Below, piece by piece: positions 1-10,241 of a DNA stretch of 64,000 nucleotides; within the stretch, counting starts at the first letter, position 1, and every line of letters begins with the position of its first letter. Position numbers and translations under genes: made by a program. Origin of the DNA: Charina bottae (lineage: Eukaryota > Chordata > Lepidosauria > Squamata > Charinaidae); NCBI GenBank assembly GCA_023362775.1, contig JALMGJ010000004.1, positions 79,598,798 through 79,662,797 on the forward strand, given 5' to 3'. Under the pieces are notes generated by a model. That model was not told the DNA's origin and did no database searches. It worked only from the letters and a program-made list of their open reading frames with translations.

Positions 1-93
1 GACTATTTTCCATCACAGTTGAAATTGTAATTGTCTTTGATTAAATTAAATATTGGAGACCCACTGTAGACCCACTGTATTATAATGCTAGTA

Positions 94-330
94 ATTTATT
101 TATTTAATTAATTTTTATCCCACCTTTATTATTTTTAAAAATAACTCAAGGCGGGGAACATACCTAATACTCCTTCCTCCTCCTATTTTCCCCACAACAA
201 CCACCCTGTGAGGTGAGTTGGGCTGAGAGAGAGTGACTGGCCCAAGGTCACCCAGCTGGCTTTCACGCCTAAGGCGGGACTAGAACTCTGTCTCCTGTTT
301 TCTAGCCCAGCACCTTAACCACTAGTTATC
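94..330 (-). mobile_element. tRNA-derived SINE, tail type A
   Basis: Read on the minus strand this has a tRNA-like head (tagtggttaaggtgctgggc), a body with the MIR-like string gggtgaccttgggccagtca, then a tail ending ggtgggataaaaat and A/T-rich sequence. The same head and body recur at 16611, 22974 and 52005. Tail A (here and at 22974) differs completely from the tail at the other two copies. The extreme 5' end of the SINE is shorter here than in the 22974 copy. I see no clear target duplication. Family name not assigned. Confidence 0.75.
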
Positions 331-1648
331 CTATTTTGGCCAAAACAAATTCATTTTTTTTAAAAAAATAGCATCCAGTATTTTATTTCTACTATGGTTA
401 ATCTTATATAAATTGAGGATTGTCTCATTATAAAGGGACAATTGAGGGCTTGAATGTAAGGAAGTTTTCTTGCAGATGAAATTCTTTGCCTGAGATCAAC
501 CTGCTAACCTTTATAAATGACACTGGAAGGCAATCCATGTAATTGATAGAATAATAATTTAACCTCCTTCTCAACAAAACAAAACAAAACAAAACAAAAA
601 GTGATGAGGCTGTGACTATAGACTGATAAAATCTGTGGAATTTAATAGGTATCATTATTAAGACAGTAGGGAATGGATTAGCTGAGCTTTCAGAAATCAG
701 ATGGAATAATTTTGATTGTCTGATTAAGAATTAGTGAATGGGGAAGATGATGTTGATTATAGTAATTACATATAAAATATTTGAAAGCTTTATACTTTAG
801 CATGAGATAGATCTCTATAAAAAGGTAGCTAAATTCTAAAGTTTGACAGCAGTCAAACCGTTGAAGTAATAGCAAGAGTGAAACAGTGAGATTACAGTAA
901 TACTTGATAGAAACAGGTTAAGAAAAGGCTGTATGGAACAATTGTCAACTTCAATAGTGGATTCTGAGTTATTCAAACTGAGTTCTGTATTATGGAATAA
1001 ACTGATATTAGATTAAGGCAGGCCCTACTCCTCCCCTTTTACAGTTTAGGAATTGATTTTGTCAAAGTTTCCTTCTAGCAGTCTGATTAGAAACAGTTAA
1101 TCTGAGAAATGATAATCAAGAGCTATGATTATTAGTATTTATTTGAAGGAAGATCAAGAGTTATATCAGAAGAATTACAGTAAATACTCTACTTCCAAAT
1201 GAGAGACCTATCTATAGACAACTTTAGGAATGTAAAACTCCACTTCCTCTTGCTCTTTCTATGCAGAGGACTGAAAGTTTGCCTCTTCTGTGAAGGAGGG
1301 ACAAATTGTATCTGTTTACTGTTTTCATAAGCCTTTTTATCAGGGAAAAGTAATTTCATAGTTTTACCTTTTAATGTTCTGCTTTATTCTGTGTTTTATA
1401 TCTTATATGTTTTTAACATTTAATGGTTTTTTTATTATATCTTTATAAGCTCTCAAGAGCCATTAAGGAAGTGGGAAGCATGTAATTTAAACAAATAAAC
1501 AAAATATTGTTATATTTTACTTATTTACTTATTAGCGGGTGAGAAAAAGGACAGGAGCTTTCTGGACTCAGATACAGTGTTCTTCTCTAGAATACAGTGA
1601 TGCCTATTGTCAGAGTGCTTTTAGGTAAATAATTTGTGTTTATTTCTA

Positions 1649-1650
<2 letters not shown>
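331..1650. other. AT-rich sequence, nothing recognised
   Basis: Short ORFs only (75 codons or fewer), all in AT-rich low-information sequence. There is a short CAAAA-type run near 573-600. No repeat family, splice-flanked exon or RNA gene is recognisable. Confidence 0.6.
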
Positions 1651-1688
<38 letters not shown>

Positions 1689-1691
1689 ATG
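1651..1691. repeat. (TA)n(TG)n microsatellite
   Basis: A short run of TA dinucleotides passes directly into about 14 TG dinucleotides. The TA-to-TG transition is also seen in the longer arrays at 7475, 41130 and 61224. Confidence 0.9.
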
Positions 1692-2604
1692 CCTTAGTTT
1701 AACAAACCATGCATACATTCCTATACAGACATTTTTATATGGGTGTTTTTACAGTTTCTTAAATATGCTATTTAATCACTCTTGAGCAGGAACAATTAGA
1801 CAGAAAATTCAGGATTATATCTCTTTATGTATGAAACTAGTAAGCAAAGTAACTATTGCAAGTTATAAACATCTTTTTCTGCATCTGTGGTTGGAACATA
1901 AACTTGCATAATTGTCATATTAAACCCATGAAGTCTAATTGATATTATTCAGTCATTGATTGTATTGTAGCCAAGTATGGTTCTAGCTATACCCTTCCTT
2001 TGCTCCTATAAAAGCAAATCATCTTCCTATATTGCTGATGCCTTATGATAAGTTCCTGCTTGCTTTAGCAGGACAGCTCGGATGACCTTCATACCTTGGG
2101 TGACCCTGCTGGGAATATATACTCTTGGCGTATACTCCTGGCATTCTTCACTCATCCCTCCCAGGAGCATCCCCTAGCCCCACCCCACCACAATGAGGCA
2201 GCACAGCAGGAGTTTGGGAAGGGGATTTTATATCCTAGTCTTTATTATATAGAAAATTAGATAAAAGAAAGCAAGGAAAAAAGAAAACCTATGTTCACAC
2301 TTGACTTCAGACTACTACTTTTCATATCTGTTCAATAAACAAATTCAAATGAATGACCTATCCTAGCAGACCTGGCTCTAGGCACATTCTACCTAATCTG
2401 ACTATAATAATATGGAAACAGACCTTGTAGAATTATATTTTAAATTGCACAATAGCTTTTATGGTAGCATCAATGTACTTTTCCAAAATCCCAGAAAGGT
2501 AATATCATGTGGCCATTCTGAATATTAAACCCCTGCAATGATGAAAGATTACTGTTCTTTTATACTAAATAATATTTACCAACACAGGTTTACTTGGAAG
2601 TATG
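1692..2604. other. Unassigned unique sequence
   Basis: No family recognised. The part at about 2050-2220 is less AT-rich than its surroundings but has no ORF or known repeat motif. Confidence 0.5.
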
Positions 2605-2612
2605 ACCTATAG

Positions 2613-2829
2613 CAGTGGTCCCCAACCTTTCTGGCACCAGGGACCGGTTGTGGAAGAAAACTTTTCCACGGACCGGGGCGGGGGTTTGCAGGCAGGAGCC
2701 AATTGCACACACTGGGGGGTGGGGTTTGCAGGCGGGAGCCAATCGCATGCACCGGGGGACAGGGTTTGCAGGAGGGAGCCCCACGGCCCACTTCCTAACG
2801 GGCCGTGGCCCACAGGTTGGGGACCCCTG
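2613..2829 (+). mobile_element. hAT-type non-autonomous DNA transposon (MITE)
   Basis: The 217-bp element has terminal inverted repeats: it begins cagtggtccccaacct, and its end read on the opposite strand begins caggggtccccaacct. It is flanked by acctatag (2605-2612) and atctatag (2830-2837), an 8-bp target duplication with one mismatch, as expected for hAT transposons. There is no transposase. The interior holds 2.5 copies of a 40-bp tandem unit starting at 2682, 2722 and 2762. The GC-rich ORFs crossing it in several frames are by-products of this composition. Confidence 0.85.
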
Positions 2830-2837
2830 ATCTATAG

Positions 2838-3841
2838 CATTATATGTTCTTTAATAAGTGCAGATCTTTAAAAAATGGACTGAGATCACATATTGTGCTA
2901 ACTCATGATATGTCTAATCATGGTTTATCAAGTAACTAGATTTGCACAGCATGCTAAGATGTAAACCATGGCTTAAAATTACAATAGCTAGGTCTGCATA
3001 GTACACTAAACCAGAATCAAACGGCATCCCTGGGAGGGTGGGGGATATCTTGGTGGTAAAAAAGAGATTGGATTTTGATTCATAGTTGTGGTCACTAACC
3101 TTACTTTTGAGTTTCCCCTCTGGATACCTTTGAACCCAAACATTATGCATTAGTGTGTTGCATGAATCTGGTGATTCTATCCTTTTGCATAAGTACTGGA
3201 TTTAAAGTGGAAAACTAAGGAGACATTTTTAATATCTCTATCATTTCTCTCTCTCCTTCTTTCTCTTTTCCTTAAATTGCTAATGCTATAATTCTACTGA
3301 AACTTGTCATGAAACCAAAGGGAAAGTGAGCAGATTCACTGAAACAAGCAAGCAAGCACAGCATTGCGTTTATATACTGAAAGTGGAAGAATGAAGGTTC
3401 AATATTTTTCTTCTTTAATCTGTTTTTAGAATAACTATACAGCAACAGCAAACAATTGTGAAGCCTCATTAATAAAGTTAATGAATTGATTTTGCTGTTA
3501 AGGAGCTCAATATTCTCTGAAACTAACATCATGAATATTTAATCAGTCATTGATCTCAATCACTGTCTTCAAACATCAGTCAATCAGACTTGATCAATGC
3601 TGTTCATTTAATTTGCCTGTTTTTTGTTGTTGTAGTATCCAATAGAGCCATGTTATCATTTCATTACAGAAACATTTGCTATCAGAATTATTGGAATTTC
3701 TCTTTGTACACTGAAAATGTCAAGCCCTGCTTTATTATGCTACCTGTTTTATGGATCAAATAGCTTTCACTATTAGAAAAGGAAATGCAGATTGTAATCT
3801 TATATCTATGTATATGAAAGTAATCCCACTGAAATTCAGTA
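2838..3841. other. Unassigned AT-rich sequence
   Basis: No repeat or gene recognised. The longest ORFs (78 and 86 codons, minus strand) show no motif and resemble chance AT-rich reading frames. Confidence 0.5.
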
Positions 3842-3846
3842 AGTCT

Positions 3847-4304
3847 TGTTGGGGTTTGAATATACCAAGGAATTTACAGATAGATAAATTATACTGGAGA
3901 GGCTTGATATCTAGGTGAGAGGGGAATTATTCTGCAAGTCACCCAATTAGCAGCCATTGTTGTAGGGATGATGTGGCAGCAATGACTCATACTACAGGTG
4001 CTATCATTTAGTTGGGTGTGGCAGATGATGAGAGTGACCTATAATGTGATTGGTCAGTTTATGTATATAAGCAGAGGAGTCTGGTGTTCTTTCTTCTCAT
4101 TGCTGCTAAACTTCTCATCGCTGTATTCCATCTCGTTGCTGTATCATTTGTTACTGCTGTTGGATGTATTTGGACTACGTATGTATATAAAGTAAATAGG
4201 CTATTTTATCTAATCTCTGCTTGAGTGTCTATTTACTGCATAGAAGGTGGATCGCTGGTGTCTTGGAAAAAGGAGCAGGCCGCCCCACGGTGCGCACTCT
4301 GACA
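3847..4304 (+). repeat. 5' LTR of the Copia element
   Basis: The LTR is 458 bp, starts tgttggggtttg and ends ctctgaca. It holds a reverse CCAAT motif (attgg, 4049-4053) and a TATA box (tatataag, 4064-4071), a plausible RNA polymerase II promoter. Counting by eye, it differs from the 3' LTR at 9 of 458 positions with no length change. The two LTRs are identical at insertion, so this roughly 2% divergence dates the insertion as fairly recent. Confidence 0.95.
4064..4071 (+). promoter_or_regulatory. LTR TATA box
   Basis: The string tatataag lies 10 bases downstream of a reverse CCAAT box (attgg). The same pair sits in the 3' LTR (TATA at 10459-10466). Placement within the LTR fits a retrotransposon promoter; function is inferred. 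Confidence 0.6.
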
Positions 4305-4320
4305 GGTTTCAGGCCCAGCA
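4305..4320 (+). other. Putative primer binding site (half tRNA-iMet type)
   Basis: Directly after the 5' LTR comes ggtttcaggcccagca. It is not complementary to a tRNA 3' end. It matches 13 of 16 bases of the complement of the anticodon arm of vertebrate initiator tRNA-Met, the internal region used when Drosophila copia primes from a cleaved half tRNA. The three mismatches are consecutive and fall on the anticodon positions. Confidence 0.55.
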
Positions 4321-4501
4321 GTGGAACGTGTGCAGCTGGTATGCTGGAATGGCTGTGAGGACTTTGGAAGCCTATCCAGGGGTTGTTTGGATATCTGTGC
4401 CTGGCTGTGTATTTTTCCTAGGCCTGTTTGCAGCTGAAGGATGTTCTGATAAAGTCTGTGCTATTTATCCATCGGTGTCTGCCCAGGAGGGGCTGAGGAG
4501 G

Positions 4502-5152
4502 ATGAGCACAGTGAAAATGCAGTCTACAGTTGGAGGTGGTTTTCCTATGGAATGGCTGAATGACACCAATTATCTATCGTGGGCGTACAAGATGGAAATA
4601 TTTCTTCGCCGAGAAGGTATTTGGAAGGTCGTCCATGAGCCACCAGACCAGTTGGATGATGAGGACGTTATTTTGCGGAACGAGAGAGCATTGGCAAGCA
4701 TAATTTTATGCTTGGAGGACAGCCAATTATGTTATGTTAGAAATTTTCAGTCAGCCAGTGGGTGTTGGGAAGCTTTAAGAAATGTTTATCTTAGAAGCAC
4801 ACAATTATGCAAGGTTATGTTGACAAGAAAACTTTATCATGCTAAATTACATGACAGTGGGAGTATTCTTGAACATTTGCATTATATGACTGGTTTGTTC
4901 CTTGAATTAGCACAGAGAGACATGCAGTTCTCAGAAGCACATAAAGTTTATGTAATTCTCAGTTCTCTAAATGAAACATGGGATAATTTAGCTACCAGTT
5001 TCGGGTCTTTATCTGAGAGAGATTTGACCGTAAATTATTTGACTGGTCGGCTTCTGGAGGAGGAACAAAGGAGGAAAGATAACATAATTAAGCCAAAACA
5101 GAGCAGTACGTTTGTTAAGGAATGTTATTCTTGCACTGATAATTATCTGTGA
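4502..5152 (+). pseudogene. gag: Copia gag (capsid) remnant
   Basis: Open frame of 216 codons from an ATG at 4502. An upstream in-frame ATG at 4247 lies inside the LTR, so 4502, after the primer site, is the better start. It shows the usual Copia gag opening (L-N-x-x-N-Y-x-x-W, then a K-M-E-I-F-L segment) and the helical C-terminal part with LSERDL and LLEEEQRR. It should run on into a zinc knuckle, but a TGA at 5150-5152 ends the frame. The knuckle sits just downstream in another frame, so I infer a small indel near 5130-5150. Gag would form the virus-like particle that packages the RNA. Confidence 0.85.
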
Positions 5153-5568
5153 AACGCTGTTTTCGCTGTCAGTCTGATAAGCATTTGCAAAAAGACTGTG
5201 ATGTTGCTAGAAGGAAAGCAAAAGTCAAGCCGAGGATTTCCAAGCAACAAAGTGCTGTCCAGCTGTCAGTGATTAATTCTACAGGAAGGAATTTAAAGGA
5301 GACGTGGCTTCTGGACAGCAGAGCTAGCAAAAATATCGCCAATGATAGACAGATGTTTAAAAGGTTTATGCAGGCTGAACGGGACCATGTTAGCCTGGCA
5401 AATGGAAGTTTTGCATCTGTTACTGGCAGAGGGTTTGTGTTTGTACCTAGTTTAAATATTGAATTATCTATGCTATGTGTACCAGACCTAGAGTACAATA
5501 TCCTGAGTGTTTCTCAGATAGATAAACAGGGATATGATGTAAGGTTTGGGAAGGGTGAATGCATTATT
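5149..5568 (+). pseudogene. Copia zinc knuckle and aspartic protease remnant
   Basis: This frame opens with an intact CCHC knuckle (C-x2-C-x4-H-x4-C at about residues 4-17, RNA binding) and runs into the Copia protease. The active site should read Asp-Ser/Thr-Gly; here it reads WLLDSRAS, with Arg in place of the conserved Gly, which one GGA-to-AGA change would explain. Downstream protease features (LANGS, VPDLEYNILSVSQI) are present. The frame is cut at 5568 by the inserted LINE. It lies in a different frame from gag. Confidence 0.85.
5563..5568 (+). repeat. Target duplication (left) of the nested LINE
   Basis: The string attatt recurs at 7725-7730, directly after the LINE's A-rich tail. The Copia coding frame stops at 5568 and resumes in phase at 7731. 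Confidence 0.85.
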
Positions 5569-7402
5569 TCTCCGCTCTTATTGCGTCCGCAGAATGCCAC
5601 CCAGCGACCCTGTTCAGGATCACCCAATCCCTTTTGGGGAAAGGTGATTCAGAAAATCACCTGCAGGGACGTGCTGAGGAATTTTCCAGGCATCTGCAGG
5701 ATAAAATCGCTCAGATTCGCTCTAAGTTAGACTCTAAGTGTGGAACATCGTCTGGGGAAATGCCTGAGGAGCGTACCTACCTTGTTATCTGGGAACAGTT
5801 TGATCCTGTTGGTCCCGAGGAAGTGGATAGGATCCTCCGGACTGTAAATGCCACCACGTGCGAATTAGATCCATGTCCCTCCTGGCTGGTGCAATCAGCT
5901 CGGGAGGTGATGTGTGGCTGGGTCCAGTCGATGGTAAATGCATCCTTGCAGGAGGGGGTGTTTCCGACTGTCTTCAAGGAGGCGTTGGTGCGCCCCCTCC
6001 TCAAGAAACCATTGCTGGACCCTGTTGTACTGGACAATTTTTGTCCAGTCTCCCACCTTCCCTTTATGGGGAAGGTGGTTGAGAAAGTGGTGGCGTTGCA
6101 GCTCCAGAGGATTCTTGATGAAACAGATTATCTAGACCCCTTTCAGTCAGGTTTCAGGCCAGGATATGGGACGGAAACAGCATTTGCCGCGCTTATGGAT
6201 GATCTTTGGCGGGAGCGGGATGGAGGCAGTGCATCCATCCTGGCTCTCCTTGACCTCTCAGCGGCTTTCGATACCATCGACCATGGTATCCTTTTGGAGC
6301 GGCTCAGGGAGTTGGGGGTGGGCAGTGTGGTTTTGCGCTGGTTCACCTCCTTCCTCCAGGGCCGGTCCCAATTGGTGTTGATAGGGGAGGAGAGATCGGG
6401 TCCACGGCCCCTCCTTTGTGGGGTGCCGCAGGGCTAAGTGCTCTCTCCTCTCCTATTTAACATCTACATGAAACCACTGGGTGAGATCATCCGTCTCCAC
6501 GGGATGAGATATCATCAATATGCTGATGATACACAGTTATACATCTCCATCCCGGGAGAAGTAAGTGATGCTGTGACTACCCTGTCCATGTCCCTGGGGG
6601 CTGTAGGGGTCTGGATGGGGAACAACAGGCTTCAGCTGAACCCTGGTAAGATGGAGTGGCTGTGGATTAATGGCCCCTCGTTATCTAGGAATTTATCATC
6701 TTTAGTTCTGGATGGGGTTGCACTACCCCAGACAGACCCGGTGCATAATTTGGGGGTCCTCCTGGACTCACGACTCCTGCTCGAAGAGCAGGTGGCAGTC
6801 GTGGCCAGAAGAGCCTTTGCACAACTTCGTGTTGTGCGCCAATTGCGCCCTTTCCTGGAGCGAGAGGCCCTTCAAACAGTCACTCATACCCTGGTCATCT
6901 CCCAGATAGACTATTGTAATGCGCTGTACATGGGGCTACCCTTGAGGAGCGTCCGAAAGCTTCAACTGGTTCAAAATGCGGCCACGCGGGCCATTTTAGG
7001 TGCCTCAAGATCGGCACATATAACACCTTTGCTACGTGAGCTGCATTGGGTCCCAGTTTGCTTCCGGAATCAATTCAAGGTGTTGGTTATTACCTTTAAA
7101 GCCCTACATGGCATGGGTCCAGGTTACCTGAAGGACCGGCTCATCCCCGTTCAATCAACCCGTCCCACCCGGTCCTGCAGAGAGAGCACACTATGAACCC
7201 CGTTGGCAAGAGAGTTCCACCTGACGGGGTCTAGGAGGCGTGCATTCTCTGCAGTAGCCCCTGCCCTTTGGAATATTCTTCCCCGGGAAATAAGATCGGC
7301 CCCCTCTGTCCTGGACTTTAGGAAAAACTTGAAGACCTGGCTATGTCATCAGGCGTGGGGAGGGGAGGGGAATAGCCAGTCTTGGGGTTGGCTGGCCCCT
7401 TA
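5569..7402 (+). pseudogene. L2-type ORF2 (RT and C-terminal domain) remnant
   Basis: One reading frame runs through the copy with two in-frame stops: TAA at 6435-6437, just after the GVPQG motif, and TGA at 7194-7196. RT motifs in order: [40 protein letters not shown], and the catalytic YADDTQLY (codons 6519-6542). The C-terminal domain has [23 protein letters not shown] and HWVPV...[19 protein letters not shown], typical of L2. No endonuclease. The enzyme would carry out target-primed reverse transcription in the nucleus. The frame is otherwise well preserved, so the copy is not very old. Confidence 0.9.
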
Positions 7403-7474
7403 GATCTGTTTCGACCAGCCTTGTTGATCAGTGGAATAAGATCTACCACTTTTGGATCAAATTGTATGATGCTG

Positions 7475-7478
7475 TATA

Positions 7479-7523
<45 letters not shown>

Positions 7524-7563
7524 TTTCTGTGTGTGTATGTATGTATGTATGTATGTATGTATG

Positions 7564-7600
<37 letters not shown>
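7475..7600. repeat. Compound microsatellite in the LINE 3' UTR
   Basis: (TG)n, (TA)n, (TATG)n, (TA)n and (TG)n follow one another between the LINE ORF2 stop and its 3' hairpin. The copies ending near 33800 and 61415 carry TA-rich arrays in the same place. Confidence 0.9.
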
Positions 7601-7658
7601 AATTTTATATTGTTTATTATTGATATTTATTGTTTTAATTGTTTTGAATTTGTTGTGA

Positions 7659-7696
7659 ACCGCCCAGGGTCCCTCCTTGTTGGGGAGATGGGCGGG
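7659..7696 (+). other. Conserved LINE 3' hairpin
   Basis: The segments ccgccca and tgggcgg can pair, with inner pairing between the tccc and ggga parts. The same arrangement ends several other L2-group copies in the window (20115, 24757, 33724, 45385). Such a 3' structure is a plausible recognition site for the LINE's own RT; the role is inferred. Confidence 0.6.
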
Positions 7697-7730
7697 ATAT
7701 AAATGTAATAAATAAATAAAATAAATTATT

Positions 7731-9407
7731 ATGAAGGATAATCATGTCTGTGGTAAGGGTGTATTACAGAACAGTTTGTATGTGATGATGAAACCCAAGA
7801 CAGAAGTATCCCATGATGTAGCTATGATCAACAAACCAACCCATGATTCATGTGAACATCTGTGGCATAGACGGTTGGGGCATCCAAGTTTCAAAGTGGT
7901 TGAAAAGATGTCTGAAGCAAGTTCTGGAATGGATTTGAAACCGTGCCAAGCTTATCTGGATTGCACGGCTTGTAAGGTTGCTAAGTCAAATGTGTATCCT
8001 GTTAGCAAATTTAGTGATAGAAAGTCACATAAATGTTTTGAATTGGTTCACGCTGACCTAACTGGCCCATTACCAGCCACAATAGGTGGTGCTAAATATG
8101 TTTTAGTCATTGTGGACGATTTTACTAGATTTGGGTTCTGTTACCTATTGAAAGCTAAAAGCCAAACATTTGATAAGTTCAGGAATTGGGTGCAGTTTGT
8201 GGAACGTAGATATAGCACAAAGGTGTGTAGTTTGCAGACTGACCGGGGAACTGAGTTTATGGGTGGCAGTTTTCAGCAATGGCTCAGTAGGAGGGGCATT
8301 GCGCACAGGAGACCCAATCTGCATAGTTCAGCTGAGAATGGTGTGGCGGAACAAAGAAATTTAGCGCTACAAACAGTAAAGGACTCATTGTTAGCCGACT
8401 CAGGGTTATCTAGAGGATACTGGGGAGAGGCTATACTGACTGCTAATTATTTAATTAACAGGTTGTGGAGTGTGTCTGTAAATCAAACACCATATTATAT
8501 TTTGTATGGCAAGAAGCCATCATTAGCTCATTTGAAGGTGTTTGGGTGCACAGCCTATGTTCACGTGCATAAGGAAGTACGTAGGAAGGGTCAGGCGAAA
8601 GCACAGAAAATGGTTTTTGTAGGGTATGAGGTAGGAACCAAGGGATATAGGTTCACTGGTGGCAGAAGACTTGTTATTTCTAGATCAGCAAGTTTCAGCG
8701 AGCATAGCAATTGGCTGAAGTTACACGGAGGGAGTGAGGTTTTTCTTCCTAGTCAGGGACAGTTTGAGCTAACAGAGCGGCGAGAGTCCAGAGATGTGAT
8801 TAAGGATGAAGAGGAATTAACTCCTAGTGTGCCAATAAAGCAGGATGCTACTGTATTGCGCAGATCTGAAAGAGTTAACAAGGGCATACCACCTCAACGT
8901 TACAAACCAGGTGATGTTAAAGTGTGTTTTATTAATTATGAACCTCGTAGTTATAAAGAGGTATTGGAGTTGCCACCACAAGAGCAGAAAAAGTGGAAAG
9001 CTGCTATGGATGTGGAAATGAATGCCATTAATTCCCATAAGGTGTTTAAATCTATCAGACTGCCTGAGGGGCATAGGGCAGTAGGTTGTAGGTGGGTTTA
9101 TAAGAAGAAGAACTTAGTCAATGGTGATATTCAGTATAAAGCTAGGCTTGTAGCACAAGGGTTTTCCCAGATTAAGAATCAGACTTCTTATGAGGTTTTT
9201 GCGCCAACGCTAAGAGGGGAGACATTCAGGTTTGCCTTAGCAATGGCAGCAGCTGGGAATTGTGTAGTAAACCATTATGATATCACCACAGCATATCTGC
9301 ATGCTGATTTGAGGGAAGAAATCTATATGACTGAAGCTCCAGGATATGAATCTAATGATGCAGGTAGAGTGTACAAGTTGCAGAAAGCATTTTATGGACT
9401 CAGGTAA
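7731..9407 (+). pseudogene. pol: Copia integrase and N-terminal reverse transcriptase
   Basis: A 558-codon frame in phase with the protease segment before the LINE. Residues 43-85 hold the GAG-pre-integrase zinc site (HLWHRRLGH, then C-x2-C). The integrase core carries D109, D171 and E207, a D-D-35-E triad. RT begins near residue 430 (WKAAMDVEMNAI) with RWVYKKK, KARLVAQGFSQ and the first catalytic Asp in HYDITTAYLHADL (about residue 517). A TAA at 9405-9407 cuts RT after FYGLR, where Copia proteins normally have Gln; a C-to-T change would explain it. No internal ATG start is implied, since the unit would be part of a polyprotein. Confidence 0.92.
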
Positions 9408-10094
9408 TCGGCACGTTGCTGGAATCTGCGATTAGATGAGGCATTGCAAAGAATGGGGTTTAAGTGTAGCAAAGCTGACCCATGTCTGTACATAAAGCAA
9501 TGTGATAATGATGAACAGGTGTTGCTTTTGATCTTTGTAGACGATTTGTGTTTTATAGCAAAAGATCAAAGGAGGGTAATTGAATTTATTGAAAAACTGA
9601 AGCAACAATTTGATGTTAAAGATCTGGGAGAGATTAGGAATTACCTAGGCGTAGGTATTCAGAAGGTTGATGGGGGTTACGTTCTAGAGCAGCGGAAGAA
9701 AATTGAACAACTGCTAATAGAAAACGATATGGAACATTGCAAGGAGGTTCCTACCCCGATGACAACTGATTTTGTTAAGACAGAGGCTGGAGACGATGAC
9801 CAAACATGTAATCAAAAACACTATCAGTCAATAATTGGAAGTTTATTGTATTTAGCACAATGGTCGCGTCCCGATATCGGGAATGCGGTGAATGTACTGA
9901 GTAGGTATGTTGTGCAACCTACCCAGAGGCATTGGAAAGGTATTAAATGTGTGTTTAGATATCTTAAAGGGACTATTAATAAATGTTTATTAATAAAACC
10001 TTGTAAACCATTGGAATTGAAATGCTATGTAGATAGTGATTGGGGTAATGATGTACATGATAGGAAATCAATGTCAGGATTGATCTCTGATTAA
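9408..10094 (+). pseudogene. pol: Copia C-terminal RT and truncated RNase H
   Basis: Same frame as the preceding segment beyond the TAA. It carries the RT catalytic FVDD (9534-9545), the DLGEIRNYLGV connection motif, and the start of RNase H (SIIGSLLYLAQWSRPDI, RYLKGT, CYVDSDWGND with the first catalytic Asp). The frame ends at 10094 right after SMSGLIS. The family normally continues with the rest of RNase H. Instead the Copia tail (YHPSESNVADVMTKPL) appears at 10102-10149 in another frame. A frame-shifting deletion therefore removed most of RNase H. Confidence 0.9.
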
Positions 10095-10101
10095 TTTGTA
10101 A

Positions 10102-10170
10102 TATCATCCATCTGAGAGTAATGTAGCAGATGTGATGACAAAGCCTCTAAGTGTAGAGAGACATAGGATG
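10102..10170 (+). pseudogene. Copia polyprotein C-terminal tail, out of frame
   Basis: Reading from 10102 gives YHPSESNVADVMTKPLSVERHRM, the conserved tail of Copia RNase H. It is shifted by one frame relative to the RT segment and marks the right edge of the deletion. Confidence 0.8.
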
Positions 10171-10230
10171 TGTGTATCCAATATGTGTATGTCTTCTATT
10201 CTGTATAAGTGAAATGTAATATCTATTGTA

Positions 10231-10241
10231 AATTGGAGGGG
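10231..10241 (+). other. Polypurine tract
   Basis: The purine-rich string ending ggagggg lies directly before the 3' LTR, the expected place for the plus-strand primer. Confidence 0.7.

Larger units (their letters stand above)
5569..7724 (+). mobile_element. L2/CR1-group LINE nested in Copia, 5'-truncated
   Basis: A 2156-bp LINE copy inside the Copia pol, flanked by the 6-bp duplication attatt. It begins within the region before the RT fingers, so the endonuclease domain is missing (normal 5' truncation). It has the RT core, the C-terminal domain, a 3' UTR with a compound microsatellite, the conserved 3' hairpin (7659-7696) and an AATAAATAAA-type tail. The YADDTQLY motif argues for the L2 branch rather than classic bird CR1; the exact subfamily is uncertain. 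Confidence 0.9.

Noticed and set aside
2576..2871. Several ORFs on both strands
   Set aside because: They cover the GC-rich hAT MITE and its 40-bp units.
3998..4195. ORF in the 5' LTR, repeated at 10393-10638
   Set aside because: It is the LTR itself read in one frame; the two copies mirror the LTR pair and have no protein motif.
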